The notes: generated from the letters alone by a model not told the origin. Positions 45,817-56,011 are shown, numbered from the stretch's first letter. The stretch is DNA of 64,000 bases from JAWKWH01 sp965204295 (GCA_965204295.1 OZ241973.1:3100001-3164000); one strand, 5' to 3'. Translations and numbers: made by a program.

Positions 45817-47196
45817 GTGGTGCGAGTACCAGGTTTGGCTGTCGCGTTTGTGCTGGCCGCAATATCGGTTGCTCCGGTTCCGGTTTCCGCCGAGACGATT
45901 TTTGGCGCGCTTTCCAAAGCATATGAGAACAATTCGACACTGAATTCGGCGCGCGCGGGCGTGCGCGTGAGTGACGAAAGCGTGCCGATCGCGAAATCAG
46001 GACGCCGGCCCACGATTACGGGCAACGGATCGATTATGTACTCCTCCACCGATTCTGCCGGGATAAGACTTACGACCGGTTCTTTCGGGATCACCTTGTC
46101 GCAATCATTGTTCGACGGTTTTCAAACCAAAAACAATGTGAAAGCCGCGGAAGCTCAAGTCCGCGCCGCGCGTGAAAACCTTCGCAATGCAGAGCAGAAT
46201 ACACTGTTCGACGCGGCGGCGGCTTACATGGACGTTACCCTGTTTCGGCAGATCGCCGTACTTCGCCAGCGCAATCTGGAATTTCTCGGCGAACAGGTTC
46301 GCGCGGCGCGATCCCGCTTCGAGGTTGGTGAAGGAACCCGCACGGATGTCGCGCAAGCGGAAGCATCCCGTTCGGCGGCCCAGGCGCAACTGACCGCCGT
46401 GCGTGCTCAGTCGGAGTCCGCGGTCGCGGTTTACCGTCAACTGGTCGGCGCCAGTCCGGGAAGGCTTGAAGCAGCCGGTCCGCTGCTCAAGCTGCTGCCC
46501 GAGGGCATTGATTCCGCCTACTCGATTGCCGAAAGAGAGCACCCGGCAATCAAGGCGACAAAACACCTCGTCGACGCTTCGAGCTATGCGGTGAAGGCCG
46601 CCGAGGGTTCTCTTCTACCCGGTGTGACCGCGGATGTCGGTGTCGCCCGCTCTTATCAAAAGACCGTAAATCCGACCGGCTTGCCCGCACCGAGAGACGG
46701 ATACGGCACGACGGCCAGCATCGGCGCCACATTGCGCATTCCCATCTATCAGGGCGGACGAGCTTCCGGACTGGTGCGTCAATCAAAGGAATCGCTCGGT
46801 CAGGCGCGGATTGAGGTCGATGTCAATCGTGACCGGGTTCGCGCCGCCGTCGTCTCGGCCTGGACACAGTTTGAAGCATCACGAAGCAATACCGAGGCGA
46901 ACAGGGCGCTTGTTTCGGCCGCCAGGCTGGCGCTTGCCGGCGTGATCGAAGAACGCACGGTCGGCCAGCGAACAACACTGGATGTTCTTGATGCGCAGGC
47001 CGACGTTATCGACGCGCAGGTCAATCAGGTCAGTTCCGAGCGCGATACCGTTGTGGCCAGTTACGCCATAGTATCGGCCATCGGTCGTTTGTCAGCCAGC
47101 CGGCTTGGGCTTCGGGTACGCCTGCACAAGCCGAAAGAGCACTACGAAGCCGTGAAGGACAAGTGGTTCGGCCTTCGAACTCCCGACGGCCGGTAA
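45817..47196 (+). CDS. tolC: TolC-family outer membrane efflux protein
   Basis: 459 residues from GTG 45817. Signal peptide GLAVAFVLAAISVAPVPVSA with cleavage likely before ETIFG. Two OEP repeats follow, each with long heptad-rich helices (AAEAQVRAARENLRNAEQN, FEVGEGTRTDVAQAEASRS; EERTVGQRTTLDVLDAQADV), the typical helical-barrel features. It would form the outer-membrane exit duct for tripartite pumps or type I secretion. The inner-membrane partners are not in the window. Confidence 0.93.
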   Translation: MVRVPGLAVAFVLAAISVAPVPVSAETIFGALSKAYENNSTLNSARAGVRVSDESVPIAKSGRRPTITGNGSIMYSSTDSAGIRLTTGSFGITLSQSLFDGFQTKNNVKAAEAQVRAARENLRNAEQNTLFDAAAAYMDVTLFRQIAVLRQRNLEFLGEQVRAARSRFEVGEGTRTDVAQAEASRSAAQAQLTAVRAQSESAVAVYRQLVGASPGRLEAAGPLLKLLPEGIDSAYSIAEREHPAIKATKHLVDASSYAVKAAEGSLLPGVTADVGVARSYQKTVNPTGLPAPRDGYGTTASIGATLRIPIYQGGRASGLVRQSKESLGQARIEVDVNRDRVRAAVVSAWTQFEASRSNTEANRALVSAARLALAGVIEERTVGQRTTLDVLDAQADVIDAQVNQVSSERDTVVASYAIVSAIGRLSASRLGLRVRLHKPKEHYEAVKDKWFGLRTPDGR

Positions 47197-47224
47197 AGTC
47201 CTGAAATATCTGTTTTGTGCTAAA

Positions 47225-47243
47225 CCGGCAAAAACATTGCCGG
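47225..47243. repeat. Inverted repeat before popZ
   Basis: CCGGCAA and TTGCCGG with a 5-nt spacer lie between the tolC stop and popZ. Without a T-run on the plus strand it is not a standard terminator; on the minus strand it is followed by TTTA only. Confidence 0.3.
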
Positions 47244-47369
47244 GGGATTCTTTCTTTCGTCGGGAGCGGATATGATCTACCAGTGATTCGGCCGCTTGCG
47301 AGGCAGGCCGGGAAAACGATGAGACACTCCGGTCGATTGCCGGAGATGTTCGGCGGCGGCGGAAGGGCC

Positions 47370-48269
47370 ATGGCACAAACAAACAGCAACGCGCAAAGCG
47401 AACCGTCCATGGAGGAAATTCTTGCCTCCATCAGAAGGATCATTGAAGACAGCGATGCCGCCGGCGCGGCGGCTACGGCGCAAGAGGCCGGGTCTTCCAG
47501 CGAGACGCCTGCTCAAGACACCGACGCGGCGGACGCAAAGGCTGAAATTGCGGAGGCTTCCGAAACCGGCGAGTTTGCCGAAGTCGATCGAAATGCGAAC
47601 GCGCCGGAAGGCAATGGCCCGGGTGTTGATAGCGAACCGGCGGAATATGAACACGCGGAAATTGCGGCGGCGGCAAGTGAGGATGAGGTGCGGTCGTTCC
47701 ACGAAAAATTGGCGGACGATGAATCATCCGGCGAAGACGATGCCAAAACATCTTCCCCAAATGGCGCCGAAGCACCTTCCGCGGACAGCATAATGAGTGC
47801 GCTCAGCCTCTCGGACATCCGGGCGGAAGTCGCCGCGGGCAAAGATGAGACCGAGGCTGCCGAGGAAGCGCCCATGGAAGAGGTTGGCGAGCAATCGGAT
47901 GACAATCTGACCCATGACGATGGTGGCGAACGACTTGCCGAATCGATCGTGAGTGACGCGATTACCGAAGATTCAGGCTCGAATTCCAGTGCGCGTATGG
48001 TTGCGGAACACATGCAAACGGCAGCCGGTACAAACCCGGAAGAGCCGCGAACGCCGATCGTCTCTGAACACGCGGGGCGAAAGATTGCGGCTGCGTTCGA
48101 TGAGTTGTCGGAGGCGTTTTCCCGTAACCGCCAGCCGAATTTCGACGCCATGGCGGAGAAAATGATGCGGCCGATGTTGCGGGACTGGCTGGACAACAAT
48201 TTACCTGTCCTCGTCGAACGCCTGGTGCGAGAGGAAATCGACCGAGTTGCGCGAGGCGCAAACCGTTAA
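47370..48269 (+). CDS. popZ: PopZ-like polar organizing protein (DUF2497)
   Basis: 299 residues from ATG 47370; the upstream open frame lacks likeness. The N-terminal EPSMEEILASIRRIIEDSD is the short helix that binds client proteins, followed by a long acidic, Pro/Ala/Glu-rich disordered linker and a C-terminal helical oligomerisation region ending MMRPMLRDWLDNNLPVLVER. It would form a polar matrix that anchors chromosome and cell-cycle factors. Its position ahead of valS is common in alphaproteobacteria. Confidence 0.87.
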   Translation: MAQTNSNAQSEPSMEEILASIRRIIEDSDAAGAAATAQEAGSSSETPAQDTDAADAKAEIAEASETGEFAEVDRNANAPEGNGPGVDSEPAEYEHAEIAAAASEDEVRSFHEKLADDESSGEDDAKTSSPNGAEAPSADSIMSALSLSDIRAEVAAGKDETEAAEEAPMEEVGEQSDDNLTHDDGGERLAESIVSDAITEDSGSNSSARMVAEHMQTAAGTNPEEPRTPIVSEHAGRKIAAAFDELSEAFSRNRQPNFDAMAEKMMRPMLRDWLDNNLPVLVERLVREEIDRVARGANR

Positions 48270-48715
48270 CTGCAAAAAGCGCCGCTTGAATTCCGCCGGG
48301 GTTGATTTGGTCTTCCATTCGGGAACTGCCTGTTGAGGCGAGTTGCATGAGCAGAACCGTGTCGTTCGTGCCGGTGAATTTGGCGGGCTTTTCGATGGCA
48401 TTGCCGGCCTGTTCCATGTCGATGAGCTTCAAATGAGCCCCGATCGGCAAGTGTCCTGGTCCGAAATCGCCCCCAATCACCGTCCGCAATGTTCCGGACG
48501 GCGCGAAGAAGATAAAATTCAAGATGGTCGACTTGAACAATAAGTTGTTCAACCACGGCGGCGGGACGCGGCTTTCCATGGCGGCAACCTGCCCGGACCA
48601 TGTTGCCGCGGCGGCTTCGTATGAGGCGAAACCGGAGCCGACGGTTGACTTGACGGGAGCCTTCCGATTTACACGGATCGTAGCGCAGTCAGACCCGTGA
48701 CCAACGGATTCCCCC
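48270..48715. other. 446-bp gap between popZ and valS
   Basis: No recognised gene. A long minus frame (48726-47962) crosses the gap and the antisense of popZ. Its middle part (about 48600-48290, e.g. LNFIFFAPSGTLRTVIGGDF) looks faintly protein-like, but there is no convincing start or family. The gap should contain the valS promoter. Confidence 0.4.
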
Positions 48716-51589
48716 ATGCTTGACAAGACCTACGACGCAGCGAGCGTCGAATCGCGAATTGCGAAACTGTGGACTGACGCCGATGCGTTTTCGGCCGGAG
48801 CGGGCGCGGAAGAGGGCGCTTCTTCATACTGTATCGTGATTCCGCCGCCGAATGTGACCGGTTCGCTGCACATGGGTCATGCGCTCAACAACACGCTGCA
48901 GGACATTTTGATCCGCTATCAGCGCATGCGTGGTAAAAACGTCCTGTGGCAACCCGGCATAGACCACGCCGGCATCGCCACGCAAATGGTTGTTGAGCGA
49001 TTGTTTGCGGACAATCAGGAACCATCCCGCCGCGAAATGGGGCGGGACGCGTTTATGGACCGCGTATGGCGGTGGAAGGAAGAATCGGGCGGCATCATTT
49101 TCAACCAACTGAAAAGACTGGGTGCGTCATGCGACTGGTCGCGAGAACGGTTTACCATGGACGACGGGCTTTCCGAGGCCGTGCTGGAAGTGTTCGTCAG
49201 GCTTCACAAGGAAGGGCTGGTCTATCGCGGCAAGCGGCTGGTCAACTGGGACCCGCATTTCGAGACCGCGATCTCCGATCTGGAAGTCGAGAACATCGAG
49301 GTCGACGGCCACATGTGGCATTTCAAATATCCGCTCGAGGGTGGGGGGACATACACATATGTCGAAAAGGACGAGGACGGAAATGTCACGCTTGAGGAAC
49401 AGCGCGATTACATTGCGATCGCCACGACGCGTCCGGAAACAATGCTCGGAGACGGTGCGGTCGCCGTACACCCGTCAGACCGGCGTTATGCTCCCATCGT
49501 AGGCAGATTGTGTGAAATTCCGTTCGGTCCCAAGGAGCACCGCCGGTTAATTCCGATCATTGCCGATGATTATCCGGACCCTGATTTCGGGTCCGGCGCC
49601 GTCAAGATCACCGGTGCTCACGACTTCAATGATTATCAGGTCGCCAAGCGTGGCGGCATACCGCCGTACAGACTGATGGACGAGAAGGCGACGATGCGCT
49701 CGGACGGCGCCCCCTACGCGGAAGAATCGGCGAAAGCCATGGCCATTGTTCAAGAGGGCGGTCTGCCGGACGAGAATACCGTTGACGCGATTAATCTGGT
49801 TCCGGACGAATATCGCGGGCACGACCGGTTCGAGGCGCGCAGGCGGATTGTCGCCGACATCGACGCCGAAGGTCTGATGATCGAGGTCGAAAACAAGAAG
49901 GTCATGCAGCCGTTTGGCGACCGCTCGCGGGTCGTCGTCGAACCGATGCTGACCGATCAATGGTTTGCCGACGCCAAAACGCTTGCTGCGCCGGCCATCG
50001 CCGCCGTTCGTGACGGCAGGACGAAATTTGTGCCCAAAACATGGGAGAACACATACTTCAACTGGATGGAGAATATCGAACCGTGGTGCATTTCCCGGCA
50101 GCTATGGTGGGGGCACCGGATTCCGGCCTGGTATGGGCCGGACGGTCACGTCTTTGTCGAAAAAGACGAGGAGGCGGCGCTGGACGCGGCGGTTGAATAC
50201 TATCTTGCGCTCGAAGGTCCGTGGAAAGCCTGGGTTCAAGACAAGCTCGACAACTTCAAGCCGGGTGAGATACTGATCCGTGATCCGGACGTTCTGGACA
50301 CTTGGTTCTCGTCGGCTCTGTGGCCGTTTTCGACGCTTGGATGGCCCGAGCCGACAGACGAACTGAAAACTTATTATCAGACCGATGTCCTGGTGACCGG
50401 TTTCGATATCATCTTCTTCTGGGTCGCCCGCATGATGATGATGGGCATCCAGTTCATGAACGAGGAGCCGTTTCACACGGTCTATGTACATGCTCTCGTC
50501 CGCGACAAGCATGGCCGGAAGATGTCCAAGACCAAGGGCAACGTCATTGATCCGCTGGAACTGATTGATGAGTACGGCGCCGATGCGCTACGCTTTACGC
50601 TGGCGGTCATGGCGGCGCAGGGCAGGGACGTTAAGCTCGATCCGGGCCGGGTTGCCGGTTATCGAAATTTTGGAACGAAACTCTGGAACGCGACCCGTTT
50701 TGCCCGGATGAACGGTGTTGCGGTCGATCCGAATTTCAAACCCGAAAATACCAAACTGCAAATCAATCGCTGGATTTTGACTGAGCTGACCCGGGCCGCG
50801 CGCGCTGTTTCGGAAGGCATCGAAACCTTCCGCTTCAATGAGGCGGCCGGCGCCGGTTATCGTTTCGTCCGGAATCTGTTTTGCGACTGGTATCTCGAAC
50901 TTTTGAAACCCGTATTCGGTGGCGATGATGAGGATGCGAAAGCCGAGGCGCAGGCGTGCGCCGCCTATGTGCTGGACGATATCTACAAGCTGCTGCATCC
51001 GTTCGTGCCGTTCATGACGGAAGAACTCTGGTCATTGACGTCGGGGGATGCGCCGCGAAATGATCTGATCTGTCACGCAAGCTGGCCGCGGCCGGACTAT
51101 GAAAATGAGGTGGCGGCAGATGAAGTCAACTGGCTGATCGAACTGGTATCCGGTTTGCGGTCGGTGCGCGCGGAGATGAATGTGCCGCCGTCGGCACAGG
51201 CGCCATTGGTTGTTGTCGGCGCAAATCAACCGACATGCGAACGCCTGTTGAGGCACGATCCTGCAATCAAGCGTCTGGCGCGCGTCACCGACATCATCCT
51301 TGAGTCGGATGCGCCAAAAGGGTCCGCCCAGATTGTCGCGGGCGAAGCGACGCTCTGCCTTCCGCTTGGCGATCTCATTGATATTCAAGCGGAAAGAATC
51401 CGATTGGCGAAGGCGATTTCCAGGGTGACCGACGATATCGGCAGGATTTCGAAAAAGCTTGGAAACGACAGGTTCGTCGCCAACGCCCGTCCGGAAATCG
51501 TCGAAGGCGAGCGGGAAAAGCTTGCCGCGCTTGAAGAACGGGCCGCCAAGCTTTCGTCCGCGCTGGAGCGCATAAACGAAGCGGTCTGA
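48716..51589 (+). CDS. valS: Valyl-tRNA synthetase
   Basis: 957-residue class I aminoacyl-tRNA synthetase. HIGH motif in PNVTGSLHMGHALNNTL (about residue 45), KMSKS motif in GRKMSKTKGNVIDP (about residue 600). An editing domain with IATTRPETMLGDGAVAVHP and the C-terminal coiled-coil arm (RISKKLGNDRFVANARPEI...EKLAALEERAAKLSSALERI) are both present. Length is standard. ATG 48716 matches the family start LDKTYDAASVE. Confidence 0.97.
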   Translation: MLDKTYDAASVESRIAKLWTDADAFSAGAGAEEGASSYCIVIPPPNVTGSLHMGHALNNTLQDILIRYQRMRGKNVLWQPGIDHAGIATQMVVERLFADNQEPSRREMGRDAFMDRVWRWKEESGGIIFNQLKRLGASCDWSRERFTMDDGLSEAVLEVFVRLHKEGLVYRGKRLVNWDPHFETAISDLEVENIEVDGHMWHFKYPLEGGGTYTYVEKDEDGNVTLEEQRDYIAIATTRPETMLGDGAVAVHPSDRRYAPIVGRLCEIPFGPKEHRRLIPIIADDYPDPDFGSGAVKITGAHDFNDYQVAKRGGIPPYRLMDEKATMRSDGAPYAEESAKAMAIVQEGGLPDENTVDAINLVPDEYRGHDRFEARRRIVADIDAEGLMIEVENKKVMQPFGDRSRVVVEPMLTDQWFADAKTLAAPAIAAVRDGRTKFVPKTWENTYFNWMENIEPWCISRQLWWGHRIPAWYGPDGHVFVEKDEEAALDAAVEYYLALEGPWKAWVQDKLDNFKPGEILIRDPDVLDTWFSSALWPFSTLGWPEPTDELKTYYQTDVLVTGFDIIFFWVARMMMMGIQFMNEEPFHTVYVHALVRDKHGRKMSKTKGNVIDPLELIDEYGADALRFTLAVMAAQGRDVKLDPGRVAGYRNFGTKLWNATRFARMNGVAVDPNFKPENTKLQINRWILTELTRAARAVSEGIETFRFNEAAGAGYRFVRNLFCDWYLELLKPVFGGDDEDAKAEAQACAAYVLDDIYKLLHPFVPFMTEELWSLTSGDAPRNDLICHASWPRPDYENEVAADEVNWLIELVSGLRSVRAEMNVPPSAQAPLVVVGANQPTCERLLRHDPAIKRLARVTDIILESDAPKGSAQIVAGEATLCLPLGDLIDIQAERIRLAKAISRVTDDIGRISKKLGNDRFVANARPEIVEGEREKLAALEERAAKLSSALERINEAV

Positions 51590-51755
51590 ATATATCGAAA
51601 AGATGGTCTTGTCCGGCTGGTTGGCGGTGCGAAATATATGCAATTGCCTGTTGTACATAGTACCGCTAGATTCCGCGCCACGATCCACCCGTTTTGGCGG
51701 GGGGTGATGCAAGCCGCGTTTCGCGGCAATCCAAGGGAGAAAAAGGGAGAAACCA

Positions 51756-52967
51756 ATGAAAAAATCAATTATCGGGGCATTGACTGCAACGATGCTGTCG
51801 GGTGCGGCTTACGCGCAGGACGTGAAAGTCGGTGTTCTGCTTGGCTTCACCGGGCCGATTGAATCGCTGACGCCGGCCATGGCCGCGTCTGCGGAACTCG
51901 CGTTGAAGGAAGCGTCGGACAGTGGGGCGTTTCTGGGTGGAAAGACGATCGAAGCGGTGCGCGGTGACAGCACCTGCGGCGATGCGGCGGCTGCCACCGC
52001 GGCGGCTGAGCGCATGGTCACATCGGACAATGTTTCCGCGATCATGGGCGCGGACTGCTCCGGCGTCACCATCGCGGTCATCAACAATGTCGCCGTTCCC
52101 AACGGCCTCGTCATGATCTCGCCTTCGGCCACGTCGCCGGCGCTGACGACGATTGACGACAAGGGCAACTTCTTCCGCGTCACACCCTCGGATGCGCGCC
52201 AGGGGCAGGTGCTCGCCGATATCGTGACGGGCAAAGGCATCAAGAGCGTTGCGGTGACCTACACCAACAATGACTACGGCAAGGGAGTGGCGGAGTCATT
52301 TGGCGATGCGTTTGCCGCCGCCGGCGGCAAGGTCGAGATCTCCGCCGCGCACGAAGACGGCAAGGCGGACTATTCCGCTGAAGTCGCGGCCCTCGCGGCT
52401 TCGGGCGCCGAGCATCTGATGATCTTCGGATATGTCGATGGTGGCGGCAAGGGCGTCATGCAGACAGCGCTCGATACCGGTGCGTTCGAAAGCTTCTTCG
52501 GTTCTGACGGCATGGTGGGCGACTCACTCATCGAAGCTCTTGGCGATGGCGCAAATGGTCTGATCACCACTTTACCGGGTGGCGAGTCGGAAGGTGCGGC
52601 ACCGGGTGGCGAGTCGGAAGGTGCGGCGATGTTCGCGGAACTCGCGGACGCGGCGGGTGTTAAGGCCACCGGCCCGTTCATCCCCGAATCTTACGACGCG
52701 GGTGCTATCATTGCCCTTGCCATGCAGGCCGCCGGTTCGGCTGACCGCGCCGCGCTGAAGGCTGAGGTCATGGACGTGGTCAATGCGCCGGGCGAGAAAA
52801 TTCTCCCGGGCGAAATCGCCAAGGGTCTGAAGATTCTCGTGGACGGCGGTGACATTGATTATGTCGGCGCGACCGATGTCGAGTTCAGCGATGTTGGCGA
52901 AGCCGATGGCTCGTACAAGGAGCAGGTGATCAGGGACGGTAAATACGAACTGGTCAAGTTCCACTAA
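51756..52967 (+). CDS. Branched-chain amino acid-type ABC transporter substrate-binding protein
   Basis: 403 residues with a Sec signal peptide (MKKSIIGALTATMLSGAAYA, cleavage before QDVKVG) and the two-lobed LivJ/type I periplasmic binding fold: VGVLLGFTGPIESLTPAMA, GADCSGVTIAVINNVAVPNG, SPALTTIDDKGNFFRVTPSD, SVAVTYTNNDYGKGVAES. GGGAGAAAAAGGGAGAAACC before the ATG is a strong ribosome-binding region. No permease or ATPase genes adjoin it, so it is an orphan in this window. Near residue 275 the 9-residue unit PGGESEGAA is doubled. Ligand unknown; amino acids, amides and aromatic acids are all bound in this family. Confidence 0.88.
   Translation: MKKSIIGALTATMLSGAAYAQDVKVGVLLGFTGPIESLTPAMAASAELALKEASDSGAFLGGKTIEAVRGDSTCGDAAAATAAAERMVTSDNVSAIMGADCSGVTIAVINNVAVPNGLVMISPSATSPALTTIDDKGNFFRVTPSDARQGQVLADIVTGKGIKSVAVTYTNNDYGKGVAESFGDAFAAAGGKVEISAAHEDGKADYSAEVAALAASGAEHLMIFGYVDGGGKGVMQTALDTGAFESFFGSDGMVGDSLIEALGDGANGLITTLPGGESEGAAPGGESEGAAMFAELADAAGVKATGPFIPESYDAGAIIALAMQAAGSADRAALKAEVMDVVNAPGEKILPGEIAKGLKILVDGGDIDYVGATDVEFSDVGEADGSYKEQVIRDGKYELVKFH
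52575..52628 (+). repeat. 27-bp tandem duplication inside the binding-protein gene
   Basis: Two adjacent copies of a 27-bp unit (differing in the last base) encode PGGESEGAA twice. The frame is kept. Confidence 0.9.
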
Positions 52968-52994
52968 TTCCGATCCGATCATATCGGGAATCCG

Positions 52995-53027
52995 GCCCGG
53001 CCGCTATTGAATGCGGCCGGGCTTTTC
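52995..53027 (+). terminator. Rho-independent terminator after the binding-protein gene
   Basis: GCCCGGCCGC and GCGGCCGGGC form a perfect 10-bp stem with an 8-nt loop, followed by TTTTCG. Confidence 0.85.
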
Positions 53028-53158
53028 GTTGAAAATCAGTCACTTTCCCCTTACATCCGGAAGGTCATTCGAGCCGGGCCCCTCTGGCAGGCAAGGCGTT
53101 GCCTGCGATGTCGGTTCGCAATGTAAAGCGCTGACGCGGCACAGGCGACTTCGGCATC

Positions 53159-54087
53159 ATGACCGCTCACGCTTGGCTCTGGCCCGGATTTCTCACTTTT
53201 GTCGGCGCGCTGCTTTTCATCGACCTGTTCGTGCTTCACCGCAAGGCGCGGGTGATTTCGACGCGCGAGGCGTTTCTGACGGTAAGTGCATATGTCTCGC
53301 TGGCGATCGGTTTCGCGGTTCTTTTGCTGATTTTGCCGGAACCCGGCGCGCATCGGAGTTTGCGACCGGTTATCTGCTCGAACAGGCTTTGTCGCTCGAC
53401 AACGTTTTCGTCATAGCGCTCATCTTCAGCTATTTCCGCGTTCCGCAGGAGGCTCAGCACCGGGTATTGTTCTACGGCATTGTCGGCGCCATCATCATGC
53501 GGCTCTCGCTGATTGTGCCGGGCGTTCATCTGGTGGAACAGTTTCACGTCGTCGGCGTTGCGCTTGGGGCGTTGCTGATCTTTTCCGGGTTCAGGATGCT
53601 GCGGGCGAACGGAGAGGCGATTGATCCCGGAAACAGTCGAATTGTGCATGCGCTTAATCGAACCGGCAGGGTAACCGACAACTATGAAGGCGTGAAATTC
53701 ATCGTGGTCAGGAGCGGCAAACTGTTTCTGACACCTTTGTTCGTCGTGCTGGTTACCGTGGAATTGACGGACCTTGTCTTCGCCATCGATTCCATTCCCG
53801 CCGTCCTTGCGGTATCGAATGAAACCTTCATCGTGTTTTCGTCCAACGTCTTTGCCATTTTGGGATTGCGCGCGCTTTTCTTTGTGCTGTCGGGAATGAT
53901 GCGAGAGTTTCGCCACCTTAAAGTCGGCCTTTCGCTGGTACTGATGTTTATCGGGACTAAAATGCTGCTCGCGGGACAAGTTGAAATACCCGCCGTGATG
54001 CCCCTTGGCGTCACGGCTATCCTGATTTCAGGCTCCGTTTTGGCTTCGCTGGTTGCAAAAGCCGAAGAAAACCCGCGTCAATCGTAA
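53159..54087 (+). pseudogene. TerC-family integral membrane protein with a frameshift
   Basis: The N-terminal part is read from ATG 53159 (WLWPGFLTFVGALLFIDLFV, HRKARVISTREAFLTVSAY) to about LLLILPEPG. The rest is in the -1 frame from about 53340 (RASEFATGYLLEQALSLDNVF, IDSIPAVLAVSNETFIVFSS), complete to TAA 54087. Joined, they make a normal TerC protein of about 310 residues with about seven helices and the conserved Asp in SLDNVF and FAIDS. The change fits loss of one base near 53335-53350. The family exports metal ions such as Mn2+ after protein synthesis. Real frameshift or sequencing error cannot be told apart here. Confidence 0.8.
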
Positions 54088-54285
54088 ATCCGGCCCGGAT
54101 TCCGGTAAGACGCGCGGCATTGTGACCATTTCGCAACACTTTTTGAAGAAGCTCCGCGCTATGGCAATAGGGTGGGAATTGCCCATTTCCCGCCACAAAC
54201 CCGGCGCACGCTGGCCTTGAGTTGGTTGTGTGCCGTCAGGAATGGTCCTATACGCCGCGCTCTCAGTCCGGTTTCAGGAACAAAT

Positions 54286-56010
54286 ATGGCCGCCACGATA
54301 TTTTCAAAAGCCGATTTACCGAGTCGATATGTGACTCAAGGGCCGGCGAGGGCGCCGCACAGATCGTATCTTTATGCGATGGGCCTGTCCGCCGATGAGA
54401 TCAATCAGCCGCTTGTGGGCGTCGCAAGTTGCTGGAACGAAGCCGCTCCGTGTAACATTTCACTTATGAGGCAGGCTCAGATCGTCAAGAAAGGAGTTGC
54501 CGCCGCCAACGGCACACCGCGGGAATTTTGCACGATTACGGTGACGGACGGTATCGCGATGGGCCATCAGGGCATGAAATCATCGCTCGTGAGCCGTGAG
54601 GTTATCGCCGATTCGGTCGAACTGACCATGCGCGGCCACTGCTATGACGCATTGGTGGGCCTTGCCGGCTGCGACAAGTCGCTTCCCGGCATGATGATGG
54701 CCATGGTCCGATTGAACGTTCCGTCCGTGTTCATCTATGGAGGATCGATACTTCCGGGCAGCTATCGCGGCCGCCAGATCACGGTGCAGGACGTGTTTGA
54801 AGCCGTGGGCCAGCATTCGGTTGGCGCAATTTCAGATGATGACCTGACCGAAATCGAGCAGGCGGCCTGTCCTTCGGCGGGTTCTTGCGGCGCACAGTTT
54901 ACCGCCAATACGATGGCCACGGTCGCCGAGGCGATCGGTTTGGCTCTTCCCTATTCCTGTGGCGCGCCGGCACCGTACGAAATGCGCGACCGCTTCAATT
55001 TCGCCTCGGGCGAAAAGGTTATGGAACTGATCGCAAAAAAAATTCGTCCGCGCGATATAGTGACGCGGAAAGCATTGGAGAATGCGGCTGCCGTCGTTGC
55101 AGCTTCCGGCGGTTCCACGAACGGCGCGTTGCACCTGCCGGCAATCGCGCATGAGTGCGGTATTGAATTCGGCCTGTTTGATGTCGCGGAGATTTTCAGG
55201 AAGACCCCTTATATCGCGGATTTGAAGCCGGGTGGAAAATACGTCGCCAAGGACATGTTCGAGGCGGGCGGCATACCGCTCCTGATGAAGACCCTTCTGG
55301 AACATGGGTATCTGCATGGCGACTGCATGACCGTGACAGGTCGGACAATTGCCGAAAACATGGAAAAAGTGGCTTGGAACAGTGAACAGGATGTTGTTCG
55401 TCCGGCGAACGATCCCATCACCGTCACTGGCGGCGTTGTCGGTCTGAAGGGTAATTTGGCGACTGAGGGTGCGATCGTCAAAGTCGCCGGCATGTCGCGG
55501 CTGAAGTTTTCCGGACCCGCGCGGTGTTTTGATTCGGAGGAGGAGTGTTTCAAAGCGGTCAACTCGCGGCGCTACAAGGAGGGCGAGGTTCTTGTGATCC
55601 GGTATGAAGGGCCGAGAGGCGGCCCTGGAATGCGCGAAATGCTGGCCACGACAGCCGCGATCTATGGCCAGGGAATGGGTGACAAGGTTGCCCTTATCAC
55701 CGATGGGCGTTTCTCCGGCGCGACACGCGGTTTCTGCATCGGGCACGTCGGACCTGAAGCCGCGGTCGGAGGGCCGATAGGCCTGTTGAGGGACGGCGAC
55801 ATCATCACGGTCGATGCGGTCGAGGGAACGCTTGATGTTGATTTGAGCGATGAAGAACTGGAAGCGCGCCGTCGGCAATGGAAACCACGCGAAACGGATT
55901 ATCAATCGGGCGCGATCTGGAAATACGCCCAGACGGTGGGCCCGGCCGGAGATGGCGCGGTAACGCATCCGGGCGGGGCGAAAGAAACTCATTGTTTTGC
56001 GGACATTTAG
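54286..56010 (+). CDS. ilvD: Dihydroxy-acid dehydratase
   Basis: 574 residues from ATG 54286; the longer frame from 54172 is not needed. Iron-sulfur ligands are seen in ASCWNEAAPCN, GLAGCDKSLPGM and CPSAGSCGAQFTANTMA (family signatures), with the carbamylatable Lys in CDKS. The C-terminal DGRFSGATRGFCIGHVGPEA is signature 2. It would form branched-chain 2-oxo acids in valine and isoleucine synthesis. The IlvD/Edd family also has sugar-acid dehydratases; the length (about 570) and motifs could fit either, so the exact substrate is moderately sure. Confidence 0.85.
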   Translation: MAATIFSKADLPSRYVTQGPARAPHRSYLYAMGLSADEINQPLVGVASCWNEAAPCNISLMRQAQIVKKGVAAANGTPREFCTITVTDGIAMGHQGMKSSLVSREVIADSVELTMRGHCYDALVGLAGCDKSLPGMMMAMVRLNVPSVFIYGGSILPGSYRGRQITVQDVFEAVGQHSVGAISDDDLTEIEQAACPSAGSCGAQFTANTMATVAEAIGLALPYSCGAPAPYEMRDRFNFASGEKVMELIAKKIRPRDIVTRKALENAAAVVAASGGSTNGALHLPAIAHECGIEFGLFDVAEIFRKTPYIADLKPGGKYVAKDMFEAGGIPLLMKTLLEHGYLHGDCMTVTGRTIAENMEKVAWNSEQDVVRPANDPITVTGGVVGLKGNLATEGAIVKVAGMSRLKFSGPARCFDSEEECFKAVNSRRYKEGEVLVIRYEGPRGGPGMREMLATTAAIYGQGMGDKVALITDGRFSGATRGFCIGHVGPEAAVGGPIGLLRDGDIITVDAVEGTLDVDLSDEELEARRRQWKPRETDYQSGAIWKYAQTVGPAGDGAVTHPGGAKETHCFADI

Positions 56011-56011
56011 A

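Noticed and set aside
47962..48726. 254-codon minus frame across the popZ-valS gap
   Set aside because: Half of it is antisense to popZ. The middle part looks slightly protein-like, but no start, ribosome-binding site or family supports a gene.
53011..53158. Longer start for the TerC gene at 53011
   Set aside because: This frame belongs to the second half of the gene; before the shift it overlaps the preceding terminator and has no likeness, while the true N-terminus is in the frame starting at 53159.
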